Below are positions 1 through 12,123 of a stretch of DNA of 64,000 nucleotides, one piece after another. This stretch comes from Phaffia rhodozyma (lineage: Eukaryota; Basidiomycota; Tremellomycetes; Cystofilobasidiales; Mrakiaceae), in NCBI GenBank assembly GCA_014706385.1, contig JACGZH010000005.1, positions 868,001-932,000 of the forward strand, in the 5' to 3' direction. Numbering within the stretch: position 1 is the first letter of the stretch; every line of letters starts with the position of its first letter. Below the pieces are notes generated by a model, which was not told where the DNA came from, made no database searches, and saw only the letters and a program-made list of their open reading frames with translations. The position numbers and the translations under genes were made by a program.

Positions 1-5
1 TAAAC

Positions 6-1411
6 ATGCCTATCTCTAGAGTTATCCTTCATCTCGTCAGTCCGGCTTCTAGTCTGTCCTCTGCTGCTCGATCCGAACAGTCTTCCCTCCGATTCTACCG
101 CACATGGTTGTTCCAACGACCAGTCATTATCTAAACATTCTTTTTGGTCTGTAGGCAGCGCTTAGTTACACCAGCTGGGGATACCAGAAGCTGTCCACGC
201 TAGTGTTTGCAAAATACTTCGGCACCCAATACGGTGGCATGACTCAGTTCCTTACGATCCTAGGCTTGTATGCCAGCCAGATCTGTATGGGAACCTCAAT
301 CCTGGCTGATTTGACGGGAGCAAAGGGTAATATCATCCCTTACAGGATCGGAACCAGTTCGAGAGTCGGTCGAAGTGAATGTTTGATGGATCGTTCTCGC
401 TGACCAGCCTGAATACCTTATTCCGGGCTCAACAACAACACAGTTCTTAAGAAAGCGAAGCGTGTTTTGCTACTTATATCTTTGCCCGTAAGTATTGTGA
501 TGTCCACCTTGTGCAACTTACTCCAATTTTCATGCATCGGTTTTTTTTGACTCTCTGTTCTCTCATTCTCTTTTCGCGGTTCTCAAATCAATCAGGTAGA
601 AACTGTGGTGTCTGCGGTCTACGTATGCTCACTTCATGCATGATATGTGATTTGCGTTGGGTTTGCCAAACTGACTTGTTTTCCTCGATTTTTTTCCTAT
701 CACATGGGTTACTTTAGTGGCCTCTGGTTCTCATTGCACCCTTCCTGTTGGTTCCAGAGCTCAATGAGGATGTCTCCTCGTTCGATCCGACTGTGCCAAC
801 GTTCATCAAGATTCCAATTTACATAGACTTGGCACGTGAGTATCGCATTGTTCTGTACATGGTATGATTGGACACGGTGTATGTGTCTCAAAACCTGAAC
901 ATCTGCTTCTCTTCTCTTTTCTTCTCTTTCTCTCTTTCTTTTTCTTCTTCTTCAAAATGCCTTCTATCGAGAAACAGTTCATGCCGCCCCAGGCGCTACT
1001 CTTCTTACCGATTTCTTCTTCTTTGAGAAGCCGTACCTTCCTCCTCAGTCAACCACTGGTGCGCTCTACGCTACCATCCTTCTCGCTACCGGGTATGCGT
1101 CTTGGGCGGAATGGTGTGCCCTTCAAAACAACGGTGTTTTCCCTTATCCTTTCCTCACCGTTAGTTTTGTTGTATTCGTAACCCTTCTTACTTTTGACGT
1201 ATCAACCAGTTTGCTCAAACGCGCGCCTATCTCCTGTTTACCATCCATGTTGAAACCTATCTAGATTTCGCCTCTTCCCGTACGAGGAGCGATCTATGCT
1301 GGAGCAGCCTGGGCAGCTCTCGCGTTCTTTAGATTTGTCAACCGTCAAAAAATCAATTATTCTGGAGGTATCGCCAATGGTCACGCCGACGGGAACGCCA
1401 AGATTAAGTAG
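6..1411 (+). CDS. FAR-17a/AIG1-like integral membrane protein
   Basis: Seven-exon reading: 6-35, 155-326, 444-487, 596-622, 718-835, 978-1159 and 1265-1411, with all phases matching, giving about 239 aa. The product is a multi-pass membrane protein. Conserved family blocks are visible: YTSWGYQKLSTL near the N-terminus, LLLISLPVETVVSAVYWPL in the middle, then a His in LALHAAPGATLLTDFFFFEK and FPYPFL near the C-terminus. In animals the family members AIG1 and ADTRP hydrolyse fatty-acid esters of hydroxy fatty acids using a Thr and a His. The His in LHAAPG lies in the expected region, so a lipid hydrolase role is inferred rather than shown. The ATG at 6 has a good AAAC context, but it lies only five bases from the window edge, so an upstream exon cannot be excluded. 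The intron ahead of exon 2 has a CTAAAC branch-like site. Confidence 0.78.
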
Positions 1412-1769
1412 AATGTGACGTTCTCTCCGAGAATGCCAACGAGCATATCGCGTTCTATTCGATGTATACATACAGTCGCGACGGATAGATGTTGTATGAA
1501 TCTATATATGTATGGCTTGTCTGTAGATCACATTGTTGTCGACGAATCAATCAAGAATGAAAATGTACAATAATGTAAATACGATTTTGGAGTTCTCACG
1601 ACGCGTCTGAAAATTGATTTCTTTGTTTCCATCCGACGCGTCGGATTTGACTACTCGCCAATCACTCATCCATCATCGCCGCTCGATCGATATATACTTA
1701 CCCACCTCTTCTAGTTGTATACTTAATCTGCTAGCAGAGCTCTCGCTACCAAGAACCATAAGCGTGGCC
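1412..1769. other. Intergenic region, AIG1-like 3' end to NDC80 start
   Basis: No coding sequence is supported here. The left part is AT-rich and probably holds the AIG1-like 3' UTR (TGTATGAATCTATATATGTA near 1493). The right part is the NDC80 promoter and 5' UTR and holds two ACGCGT boxes, listed separately. Confidence 0.6.
1600..1642. promoter_or_regulatory. Pair of MluI cell-cycle boxes (MCB) upstream of NDC80
   Basis: Two copies of the palindrome GACGCGTC lie at 1600-1607 and 1635-1642 (ACGCGT cores at 1601-1606 and 1636-1641), about 130-170 bp before the NDC80 ATG. ACGCGT is the known binding core of the fungal MBF (Mbp1/Res/Mbs1) G1/S factor. Binding here is inferred from the motif and from the cell-cycle role of the downstream gene. 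Confidence 0.6.
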
Positions 1770-4572
1770 ATGTCGAATCCAAACCGGATGTCCCTTGCTG
1801 GACCTCCACAACGAATGCAATCCAATCCATCATCCTCCAATCCATCATCCCAACAAATGAGCTCTCAATCAAATTCACAAGGTAACCGAAGACGTACAAC
1901 CACCCAGCTCATGGCTAGTTCCAACGGAGGGAGCGGCATGGGGGGTCAGATGGGAAATTCTGGTTTCAGAGGAAGTCTAGCCGGCGGAGGAAGGATGGAT
2001 GCTGGATTTGGAACCGGTCAAACTCCTAGAAAAGGAAATAGGTTCGTTTCCTCTCTCTTTTCGTATCTCGGAAACGTCCTTCAGGCATGATTGCTCCAGA
2101 ATGCATATACTATCTGACACAATTGCTAATCCACTGTTCATTTTATTGCTTTCAACTGTCTATGAATGGATAAAACGTGTCTGTACAGCTCATTGAAGCG
2201 ATCTTCTATCTACGGCGGGGCTGGAGGATCAAACAACGGCGGTGGTGGTGGTGGAGGCGGAGGAGGAGGCGGTCGACAATCCATCATCAATACACTCACA
2301 CCGAATACCGCTCGTCTTCACACATCGTCACTCTCTCATCCACCACCGCTAACTACCCGAGACACTCGTCCGCTCAAAGATAAGACGTACCAACAAACTT
2401 GCAGAGACCTCATCCTATCCTATTTTCATCGAAACCCCCGAGCGCCCCAGATAACAACTAAATCATTAACTTCCCCTACTCAAGTAGAGTTCCAACAAAT
2501 GTTCAAATTCCTCGTTCAAAACGTGTTGGACGAAGACTATGTGTTCGGAAGAGGAGGCAAGAAGTTTGAGGAAGAGTGTATCTTGATTTTGAAGGATCAT
2601 CGGTACCCAAGTTTAGATGGATTGAGTAGAACGGGTATCACCGCGCCGGGTGGTCCCCAGTGGCCTACGTTGTTGGCGATGCTAGCTTGGTTGGTTGATA
2701 TTTCACAGGTGCGTGAAACCTCCGAGAATACCACCAATCCTTTTCTCTTTCCTTCTTTGTAATCAAAACATGCAACGCCAGGCTGACGAAGGAGAAGAAA
2801 ATGATTCACAGGTCAAAGAAAGCTGGGTCGAATGCTCATTATATGAAGATCCAGATCTATTACCATCGGACCGCATCCCACTGGACGCAGAGAATCTGGA
2901 ACTTTTATGGAGCTACGAGTATGCTAGTGCAAAATATGCTCGATGGATCGAAGGAGGAGAAGATTTTGAAGAAGAGGATGCGATCATGAGCGAAAACTTT
3001 GGTGAGTTCTCCCTGAGCTCAATATTCCCTGGGTTCGGTCTATGGATCGATCTCAAGAAGGTAGATTGGAGGAAAACTAAACTGGATACAATTTGGGGTA
3101 ATTCAGCGAGAAAACACCAGGCATGGCAGGACGAGGTGAACCGATTAGAAGGCGAGCTTCCGAGATTAATAGAAGAGCGCGACATCTTGAACTCCACGCC
3201 GGTGAGTGTCTCCTTCCCGGTACCTCCTTACGTCGGAGACGAATACTAATCATTCTCATCTGCACCCACTAAACATTTTGCTCATGACTCCCGTGCTATC
3301 TTCAGAGCCCACTGGTCAAGCTGGAACAAGATTATCTGCTGTACGAGTCAGACAAGAAAAAGTTTATCCAGTGTATTCAACACCATTCGAAACGAAAGGA
3401 AAAACGAGAAGAAGATAACGTTGCGCTTTTAGACCGGATAACGGCTGCTCGTAAGTTCTGATCCAAACGAAAGCTACCTCAAAGCCGTAGAGACGTTCTG
3501 ACCCACGACATGCGACTTTCTTCCTCCCGACATCAATAGAGAATGAACTGGCTGATCTTCGAGCTCGGAAAGCCAATGTGGACGCTCGGGTAAGAGCGCA
3601 AGGACTCTCGATGGAAGAAGTCCAACAGATGAATACTGAGCACCGAACGCTCACCGCGTCCTTGGAAGATCTTCGTGAGAAGTCAACTCACGCTCGGAAC
3701 GAAGCTGGCTCCAAAGAGATGGCTGTCGCTCGTCATTTTGATATGCTCGAAGCTCTCTGTCAAGAATACAGTTCTACAAATTTCAGACTGGGCCTCTTAC
3801 CAGAGACTCCGTTCGAGTTCAACGAGTTTGATTTCACGCTTGAGGTTGACGTTGCAGGGACAACACCGGAGTCTATCCTGAGCGTCAACCCGAAGACCTC
3901 CAGACAGGGATTGTATGTCTTTTTGAAAGCGATGAGGGACGAGACTGCTTTGTTGGAAGGCAAGATCATTCAAACGGACGATGAGCTGGATAGAGTCAAT
4001 CAGGCGGTCGTTCAATTGAAAGAGGAGGTCGACCTACAGACCAGGCAGTTAAAAAACACGTCTGATCAAACTGAAATCGCCAGAAATGTTAGTCCCCATC
4101 TTTGCCTCTCTTTATTCTTTCCAACTTTCCTAACAATTTGTCTCAACTGTGACATTTGCGGGATGAAAAAAACAAACAAACAAACAACAACAATACCGAT
4201 ACAAAAAGACGATGGCAGGCGAATCGGCTGAATTTTCAAGACAACAACAAGCAATCAATGAAGAGATTGCTCAAGCGCAAGCTACGAACCGTCAAGCGCT
4301 CCTCTTGGCCGAATCCAACGTTGAATCACTCAAGATTGAGTACGTTCCGCTTTCCTTTTAGACCTTGCCACATATTCAGCAAACTGACCGACAAAAACAC
4401 CGTGATTTCCTTCATCTTGAAAAAAAGGCATAGCAGATTGGTTCATCGAACGAACAAACTTAAAGATGACACACTAGAAGCAATCATTGAACAAACGGAC
4501 TTTATCATCAAATTCAAAGAGCTGACGGGTGAGGCACTCGAAGGTCTTAAAAAGTTTGCAGAACTCAATTGA
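1770..4572 (+). CDS. NDC80: Kinetochore protein NDC80 (HEC1)
   Basis: This is a subunit of the Ndc80-Nuf2-Spc24-Spc25 complex, which couples kinetochores to spindle microtubules. Exon 1 (1770-2041) and the start of exon 2 (2189-2708) encode a basic, Ser/Thr-rich tail with possible Aurora sites (RRRTTT, KRSS) and a GGT/GGA-coded poly-Gly run near 2229-2273. The calponin-homology region follows: TRDTRPLKDKTYQQTC, SLTSPTQVEFQQMFKFL, YVFGRGGKKFEEE and WPTLLAMLAWLVD. These are characteristic NDC80 blocks. Exon 3 begins at 2782. Later exons encode a long Glu/Lys/Arg-rich coiled coil ending at GLKKFAELN. Introns are evident near 3199-3305, 3450-3540, 4088-4218 and 4339-4430. Whether a short intron at about 3001-3064 is removed is unclear, because the frame stays open there. 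Two MCB boxes lie upstream. Confidence 0.93.
2229..2273 (+). repeat. Poly-glycine coding repeat in NDC80
   Basis: This is a run of GGT/GGC/GGA codons giving about a dozen consecutive Gly after GGSNN. It sits in the disordered N-terminal tail of NDC80, before the microtubule-binding domain. Confidence 0.8.
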
Positions 4573-5324
4573 AGAAGGCACTCTTCCCTCTCTCTCTCTT
4601 TCTCGCGCGCTTCGATCGGGTTGGCCGACCGGAACTTCTGTTTGCTTTTCTCCACGTTTTCTTACATTACTTCATCCATCTTCTCGAGGGCGCTCTTTGG
4701 TCCATCTGTCCGCTCGTTCGACAGCGACTTTTCTTCAAACATATCATTTTCTCTTGATAATGAATTCTTTTCAAACTTTTTTTTTCTCTTTCCCCTTTCT
4801 ACTTTTTCGCTTTTTCGCTTTTTCGCTTTTTCGCTTTACATCTTTACATAGCTCGCAATCATCGATTTCTTGATACGAATAATGGCATATATGCACCTTC
4901 TACCCATTGCCTCACTCTATGTGTCGTTCATTCAACTCAAATGCAACCGCCTCCCAGAAGCAGTCGACCGATCGGTCAGTCGAAGAGAAAAGAACCAGAG
5001 TCATGAAAAATCAAACTTTACAAACTCAAGACCAAGCGTGCAAGACCGAGTTGTAAGTATAAACGAGTGAAAAAACAAAAGAAAACAACGAAGAATATGA
5101 TGAGAGCGGAGAGAAAATGAAGATGATAGAGAACTGTATAAGTGGACGAGATATATGAACTGATTACGATAGCGCAGAAGGCTCCGAGAAAGGATAGAAC
5201 AAAGAAAAAGAGAAGAAGAAACCCCATAAAAGCCACCACAAGCACAAAAAAGTATAGGAAACGATGAAGATAAAGGACAACACATGATCAAAACGAAGGA
5301 GAAAAAAGACAACCAACGGACACC
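4573..5324. other. Convergent intergenic region, NDC80 / KHA1-like
   Basis: This 752 bp region lies between two stop codons. The left half is pyrimidine-rich 3' flank of NDC80 and holds a short tandem repeat of TTTTTCGC. The right half is purine-rich and probably the 3' UTR of the minus-strand antiporter. Open frames here are low-complexity (Ser/Phe/Leu) and look like chance. Confidence 0.6.
4803..4836. repeat. 8-bp tandem repeat (TTTTTCGC, about 4 copies)
   Basis: Four near-perfect copies of an 8-bp pyrimidine unit lie in the 3' flank of NDC80. Confidence 0.8.
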
Positions 5325-8300
5325 TTAAGCGGTCAACGCCGGTGCTGTAAGCTCGTCGTCTGCCACCGATCCCGCTTGGAGGACAAGGAAAGACGCCTTG
5401 GGAACGCTGACCATCAATGCCGTCGCTACGTCACCTACTGTCTTTCTCAATTCCACACCGGCATCTAATCGATCAGAAAGAACAAACAAAAACCAAGAAA
5501 AAAAAAGCATAGACCTCAGTACCACACCGATAAAATGGCAGACAAGGAAAACAGTCAGAACAACATTTAAAAAGACACACCAGGCTGTTGACCATTCTGG
5601 GACAGGATCGAAGCAACCTCTCTACCCGTTTTGTCAGTCTTCAAATTTGAATGTCGACTTCTACCAGTGACAACCACTAGTTGAGACTGGGCCGGACCGG
5701 CATGATCGGCACGCTCAATGATCGATTGAAGCGGAGTAGATGAGCTGATGGTCTCGAACGTCATTCGAGCGCTGGAAGACGTCGAGAAGTAGCTCCAGGC
5801 TTTTTCGTCCGCGTCGTCTGATCCATCAGATTTCAATCCGCTCGGGTGAGACTGCATCAAGTGAAGAGAAACCCAAACTCAATTAAGATAGAAGAAATCT
5901 ATACAACTATTCTTACACAACCAAGAACATACCTTTCGAGAGAACGTTTGACAACTGTCAAGCATAGCCGCCTCATGCTTCTCCACTTCCATCGGATTGG
6001 CTGCGTTCGAAGACGTGGTGGTCGTAAACTTTGAAAGCAACGCTCCACCAAGGTGGAAAGAGGACGAGACAAGTCTGATGACGGTTGCCCTCGTTCCTAT
6101 GTTATTACTACAAAGCTGGCACGCGAGGGAGAGCGCCAGTCGGTCGTCCGGTCCACCGGTGAATACGACAAGTAGATGTTGTTTGACCAGCGAGTTAGAC
6201 TCGCCTCTTTGGGCATAGATGGCGATCTAAGCAAGGAGCATCAACCCAGACGACAGAAACGTCAGTACAAGGATCAAGACTGTCTCGACCATGATCACAA
6301 GACTTTAAACTGCCTTACATCCTTGGGTGACTCAGCCAATGTTTTTCTCAAAAATTGACACCACACTGAGTCGCTCGACCCGAGGAGAGCCTCAACGTGA
6401 CTGGCCGAGGTGGACGCATGAATGTTGTCCTGCCCTTCTTCAGCCGTAGAGCCAGAGAATGGAGGATGTCCAGACCAAGGGATCACCACGAGTCTCGATC
6501 GGGCCGAGTGAGACACGATACTATCGGTGAACGACTCGAATGGAACGATCGACATTGATGGAATCACTGGGATATTGTTCAGTTGGCCGTACTATCATGA
6601 TCACCAAGTTAGATCCCCACCAACACCAAACGCTGTCAATATTGAGCATTCGAACAATCACTGTGCGGTTACAATCTACTGGATGTTGAGTAAAGGAAGA
6701 AGACCGACTGTTTTGAAGACCTGCATGGCCATGTCTCTGTGTAGGATATCATCCTGCTCGGTCACCTGCATGACCGCACTCATTCGATGAGTGAGTTCTA
6801 CAAGACGGAACGCTTCGACCGACACCGGCGACGGCGAGTCAAACAACGGGGCTTTTTCAGTCGGAATGGACTCGCTCTTGAAAAGCTGCATCAGGGCCAT
6901 CAAGGAAGCTGTGTTTAAATACCAGAGTGGGAAAAAAATGGTGAATGAACGCACGTCTGCGAGTTCAGCAGGGTTTGATCCCAGAGTGATCACTTACGGA
7001 TTTGCTCCATCTTGGCCAACACGACGAACAGATGTGATGTGTGAAGCCGAACCCCGGCGATAGAGAGATCTGTAGAAGATGACGTGGTCGTGGTGGTTCC
7101 AGTAGACTTGCCTGAGGCATTTCCGCTGCGCTGAGCTCTGTAGATGAAGAAACATAAAGCTAGTCAGATAGAGAAACAACCTCGACAGAAGAAGACAAGC
7201 TCCCTGGACATACGCAAGAGATTTTCGGACACGGGCAGGATAAACCCAGAGAGTCAACGGGGTCGTCTGATTGCGGATACAAGAAGGGGGAAGGGGGGTT
7301 TAACACCTTCGAGCATTAAAATCTATGATCGATTAAAGTTCTCCTTGAGAAGAAAAAGACCTACCATGATGGTCAAGACGATGGCCATGAAAACAAACAT
7401 CGAGAACGCTCTGGCCGAAAGGATTCCGGCGGAGAGACCTGAGAGAATGCCGCAGAAAAAGAGAGACCAAATCGGTTCGTTAGAAGCAGAGGTGACGTTT
7501 GGAAAACAAACAGAACACGAGACTGACCGACGTTGAGGACGATGAGCTCGACGAGACCTTTACATGACATGAGTGTCCCAACAGCAAGAGCTTCTCTGTT
7601 GTCAAACTTGTTCAGCAGGGCGGCGGAATAACATCCTAAAGTTCAACCAACCATACGACGGACCAGAAACCAGCCATCAGTCTCTGTTATTTGTCCGAGA
7701 CATATCCGACATTGGTCATCTACACATACCTGCGAACTTTCCGACAAAGGCGACAACGCAGAGCAAGATGCTTTCTCGATCGGAACCAAAGGGCTTGAAA
7801 TTGATTAACGCATGATACGAGAGATCTATAAACACTAAGACTCACGTGTATCCCCAAGCTATTATGATATCAAAGGATAGAAGAATGACATTAATGTTTT
7901 GAATCTGATCGATGCCTCTCACGCACAGAGAGGAAACTTACTGATTCCGTTGTCGAGTAATCCCAGATTAGTCTTCAATCCCGAAACTGCGACAAAGCGT
8001 TTGATTGTGATTCAGTTTTGGCCACACATTTGTTCGCCCACATGATGATGATAATTGTCAGGCGGCTTACGGGTGAAATACTGTTCGAATTACATATTGT
8101 GAGAGAAAAACTTCGATGAGCTTCAAGAAACGCTTTGCTCTGGTTCTGCGGAGTTAGTCACTTACCAAAGGCAAAAAGATGATTGTGATTAGATCCTCGA
8201 TCTTTTCGACCAAGACAATGGCAATCTCCCTCGGGACGGCAAACGCGCATAGGAAACCACCAAAGATCACATGGACACCGATAATGTCGGTCATGAATCC

Positions 8301-10077
8301 AGAAACAAAGACCAGTAAGAGGATGACCGTCCTGAAAAAGAATAGACATGTTTCGTTAGCAACGAGCCAGCCACGAATTACATGCACGAGAAAGACGTAC
8401 ATCATCAAGGGTGTTGGATGACCGGATTCAAGACTTCCCGTCTTTCGGGCGAGCCATCTGACAGCCCATCGAACAGGATATAGCAAGAACTGTAATGGAG
8501 ATATGGCTGGTCAGTCACACAGAACACAAACTCGTTTGAAAGGCTCGACTAGGAAACGGCAAAGACTCACAAGGGTCCAACCGATGGCGGTGAGAAGCAC
8601 ATAAACGGCTTTGACTCCAGAGCTACCGCCCCCGGTACCGGAGCTCGAGTTCACCAAGGCCACCGTAAGTGCGAGAAGAACCCAACCGACGACATCGTTT
8701 CCGACTCCGGCCGAGAGCACGACGACACCGATGGTGGTATCAAGGAGCTTTAGCTCGGTCAAGATACCTAGAGAAAGGAAGATTGGTAAGATGAACTTGG
8801 GTGAGACTCTGAAACATTTATGGAAAGAGTTGAGACAAGTTCTGGTTGACGCACGACACAAAACAGGGAAGGCGGTGATGGACATGGCTGAAAGGGTCCA
8901 AAAGATTGATTCGAATCAACTACAAGGTTAGTCTGAGCTGAAATAAGGGCCGTAACCAAGGGAACAACTGACCGGTTCCGACAAAGAGGATGAAATGGCT
9001 AAAGTTGACCGATGGGTCGATAAAGTTGTGGTAGATAGGGACCGCGATCTGTTGTTCGAACCAGAAATAGATACAAATAGATCAGTCAAGAGTATGCTGG
9101 GATGGGATGAGATGAGATGAGCTGCCCGTCTATAGGAACTCACCGCTGCGCCGAGACCTAGTTATATCATCGATGAACGCGAAGGAATCTAACGATCAGC
9201 ACAGTACATCGTTTGTATTCAAAAACACGATGAGAAGACATGCCGAATGGGATGATCATTCCTGCAAGAGAGATAGATATCGCAGCTCGAGCATTCTTTC
9301 TGATGATCTGAACATCAACCTTTTGAAGAATCACAAACACAGACGAGGCGCTTGAGATGAGCGAGAAAGAGAGATCAAGCGGGAATCTGAGACAAGCACG
9401 GCAAGTCAAGCAGTCGGACGTACCTCCAGGCCCACGAGGAAAAGGAAGAGTACCAAACCTGAAGAAAGAAAGAAGAACTCGGAGGTCAGACCATGAAACC
9501 CTGCAAAAATGAGTAGGGAAAGAATACACAGAGGACCAACCGATGGTAGACACAAGGTTCAGGTAGCTTAAACTGGCCGAGGGAAAGATGCTCTTTGTGA
9601 AACCGGGAATTCTGCCAAGCACGGTTGGACCGAGGACGATGCCAGCCAAGACTTCAGCGATAACCCTGGGCTGCCTGAACGGAGTGAGTAATATGGAGAG
9701 AATCTGGGTGAAAGCGAGGACCATGAAGAGCTGGATGCCATCAAGGACGAGATGTTCCCACAGGGTGGGTCCGCAACATCAAGAGGGTGTCAGTTCAGAA
9801 GAAGCACGAGGAAATCGAGAAGATAAACCAGAACCGCTCGATGTGAAGATTCGTCATAGACAGACCTGGATGATAAAGAGAACGATAGGATCATCTACAT
9901 CGAACGATGCAGGATTCCGTCCAAAGAGGACACCTAGAACAAGAGGCATGAGAGGAAAGCCAGAACAGAATCAAGAGTCAGCTCCAACAGAACCCAAAGC
10001 AATAACACGACACGGTTTAAGATACATCGGACGAGCCGAGAGGACTAACCCGTCGAGCTAGGAGTCGATCCAGCCAT
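5325..10077 (-). CDS. KHA1: KHA1-type K+(Na+)/H+ antiporter (CPA2 family)
   Basis: A multi-exon gene whose ATG is at 10077 ([10 protein letters not shown]) and whose stop codon is at 5325-5327. The early exons read VLFGRNP...PIVLFIIQ, then [40 protein letters not shown], then [11 protein letters not shown] joined to [17 protein letters not shown]. This is the signature start of monovalent cation:proton antiporters of the CPA2/KefB type. Further on are [18 protein letters not shown] (the ND motif of the ion-binding core), [22 protein letters not shown] and [14 protein letters not shown], all typical of yeast KHA1. A hydrophilic C-terminal region follows from about 7000 to 5325. The family works in endomembranes (Golgi in yeast) in K+ and pH homeostasis. 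A 13-nt exon at 7846-7858 is needed to connect NGI to TWGYT. The exon structure downstream of 7300 was not resolved in full. Confidence 0.85.
7846..7858 (-). other. 13-nt micro-exon of the KHA1-like gene
   Basis: Minus-strand CTTGGGGATACAC is flanked by AG and GTGAGT. It joins GGAATCA upstream to CATCTTG downstream, in phase, to read GITWGYTILL. This is the expected sequence after the [10 protein letters not shown] block of KHA1 proteins. Confidence 0.75.
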
Positions 10078-10573
10078 GACGAATAAGAAAGCTAAGTTCT
10101 CAAGACTTCCAGAAGGATATACTGCTTCGATGTGCTGCCTTGATGGTCAGACGGGGGGTGGTGGTGGTTGTGATCGTGATCGTACGGGTGCTGCTCGACT
10201 GTGTGGGTCTCTGGAGTGTTCGGGATCTTGGCTTGGGAATGCGCAGTCGGATTAATCCTCAGTCAACTCTGATGGGTGGAGTAACAGATGGGAGTGCAGA
10301 TTTGAGGACACTGGATGGATGGGTTGATCTAGGTTGAGTGTACATGTATGATGTGTGCTTTGGTTGTGAATATCTGCAGCAGACGATCTTGGTTCTAGTG
10401 GTCATAGCGGTCATGGCGGTCTATGGGTGTCTTATGGGATGGTGTATGCACTGGGCGTGTCTTTGTTTCTTCTTTCTCTTGTTCTCGAGTCGGTTCCGGC
10501 AAGAACGTTTCCTGTGGGACTATTAAGATAGGAGAGAATAAACCATCATGAGAGACATACATCGGCCATATGG

Positions 10574-10609
<36 letters not shown>

Positions 10610-10815
10610 TCTACATACTACAACGTGATATACAACTAGTAAATTTACAAACGATCGAACAACAGAAAGAAGAAACTGGCCAAGAAAGAACGAGCCGCCC
10701 TACGGCTCATTAGTTGAATCTACACACCCGCATATACACCCTACTCTTCCAACGATGTGTTTGATTCGATACGATGAGGGGTTTCAGAAAGAGAAAGATA
10801 GAAAGAAAATTGACC
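10078..10815. other. Intergenic region, KHA1-like promoter / 3' flank of the Ser-rich gene
   Basis: No supported gene. It holds G/T-rich sequence on the plus strand (10140-10300) and a (TG)n microsatellite. The short open frames have low complexity. Confidence 0.55.
10575..10606. repeat. (TG)n microsatellite
   Basis: About 15-16 uninterrupted TG dinucleotides lie in the upstream region of the KHA1-like gene. Confidence 0.9.
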
Positions 10816-12123
10816 TCAACCAGCCCAAGGCATCCACGGGCTTCGAAACATTCGTTCTTGTCCCGTTGAGTTGGAGCTTTCAAACTGCCAATCGTCGTGA
10901 TCGTTCAGGCCGTCTTCCAGCGATGCCTCGAGGACCGCTTCACCCTCTGCTTCCTTGACTCCATCCTCATTCGCTTTGTCGGCTTCAAGCGGACCGATCG
11001 CGGGTGCAGATATCGGTTTGAGGAACAACTCATGAAACACCGGCTGCTCGACCGGTCGAGGTAAGGGAGGGGGAAACATCAGCATTAATGAGTCCTCGTC
11101 GATATTCCAGACCGATCGGATCACTCGAAGCGGGATCGAATGCTTGTACGACAATTCTGTCGGCGGAAGAAACGAAAGAATCGAGGATGAGGCCAGTTGG
11201 AAGAGCGAGCCGAGCGAAGTCGTCAGCAACTCCGTCATCGCTTTCCCGGCCGGAGACGAAGAAGGAGTAGCAGAAGATTCAGTAAGTATTCCTGCCAGGG
11301 TAATGGAGGAGAGTGACGAGTGCCGTCGGTACAAAGTTGATGCTAGGTCGGTTGGAGAGATCCGTCGGGAGGATGACTGTTGATGGTGATGAACCCCTCC
11401 TTGCTCCCGTTCACGCCCTTGGTCCTCTTCTTCCTCAGAGAGAGCGGTCGAGACAGAGACCGCAGTGTACGGACTACTATCCCTCCTCCTCTTTTCTCCG
11501 CTCAGTCTCCATCTGTCGGTGAACCCTGTTGTCTGTCCCGTTCCTATCCCTATTTCAGCCGCGACGCCTCCCCCAAAGCTTCCTCCTTCGGACCGGTTCC
11601 GAACGCTCTCCATGCCATCCCAGCCATAGTCTGATCCATCGTTGAGATCCAAGGCGGAAAGACCGTCGTCTACGCTGTCGATCGTACTGTATGTATCGGC
11701 CGTTCGGTTACTGAGAGACCGATGAAACGTCTCTGGTCGGTGAAAGCCGAGGTGGCCGTCGATCGAGGCCCGTGGGGTGATCCCCGGACTCGGAAAGTTG
11801 CCATGGCCGTCGTGGGCGGGTAGACCGAGGTCATGCCAATAAGAGGCAGGAAGAGGAACGGCTGATTCCGATGGCGAGAGTTCACGGTTCTCCACACGAG
11901 GAGACTCTGCGAAAGACGAGGTGTCCGATGTGGTGGTGGTAGTGGAGGAGAACGAGGTGGCAACCGACCGTTGTCTCTGAGGATAGACCAAGGACCAAGC
12001 GAGTTCTGCCGAGGCAGCCGACGGAAAGAGGAGATCAGTGTTCTGATGAGAAGAAGAAGCAGAAGACGTAGGCGGAGGTGAACGCGGGCGAGGAGGGACC
12101 TTCCTAGGATGATAGGCCGCCAT
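10816..12123 (-). CDS. Ser/Pro-rich protein of unknown function, 435 aa
   Basis: An intronless frame from ATG at 12123 (MAAYHPRKVPPRP) to the stop at 10816, giving 435 aa. I do not recognise a family. Residues 1-250 or so are Ser/Thr/Pro-rich and probably disordered, with an acidic LSEEEEDQGR patch. A more ordered, hydrophobic stretch follows (SLSSITLAGIL, MTELLTTSLGSLFQLASSSILSFLPP, LRVIRSVWNID). The C-terminus is acidic (EADKANEDGVKEAEGEA). A longer start is open upstream but uses no ATG. The gene is divergent from YPI1, with only 152 bp between the start codons. The lack of introns is unusual for this window. The uninterrupted length and the absence of stop codons support it as a real gene. 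Confidence 0.7.
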   Translation of the reverse strand: MAAYHPRKVPPRPRSPPPTSSASSSHQNTDLLFPSAASAELAWSLVYPQRQRSVATSFSSTTTTTSDTSSFAESPRVENRELSPSESAVPLPASYWHDLGLPAHDGHGNFPSPGITPRASIDGHLGFHRPETFHRSLSNRTADTYSTIDSVDDGLSALDLNDGSDYGWDGMESVRNRSEGGSFGGGVAAEIGIGTGQTTGFTDRWRLSGEKRRRDSSPYTAVSVSTALSEEEEDQGREREQGGVHHHQQSSSRRISPTDLASTLYRRHSSLSSITLAGILTESSATPSSSPAGKAMTELLTTSLGSLFQLASSSILSFLPPTELSYKHSIPLRVIRSVWNIDEDSLMLMFPPPLPRPVEQPVFHELFLKPISAPAIGPLEADKANEDGVKEAEGEAVLEASLEDGLNDHDDWQFESSNSTGQERMFRSPWMPWAG

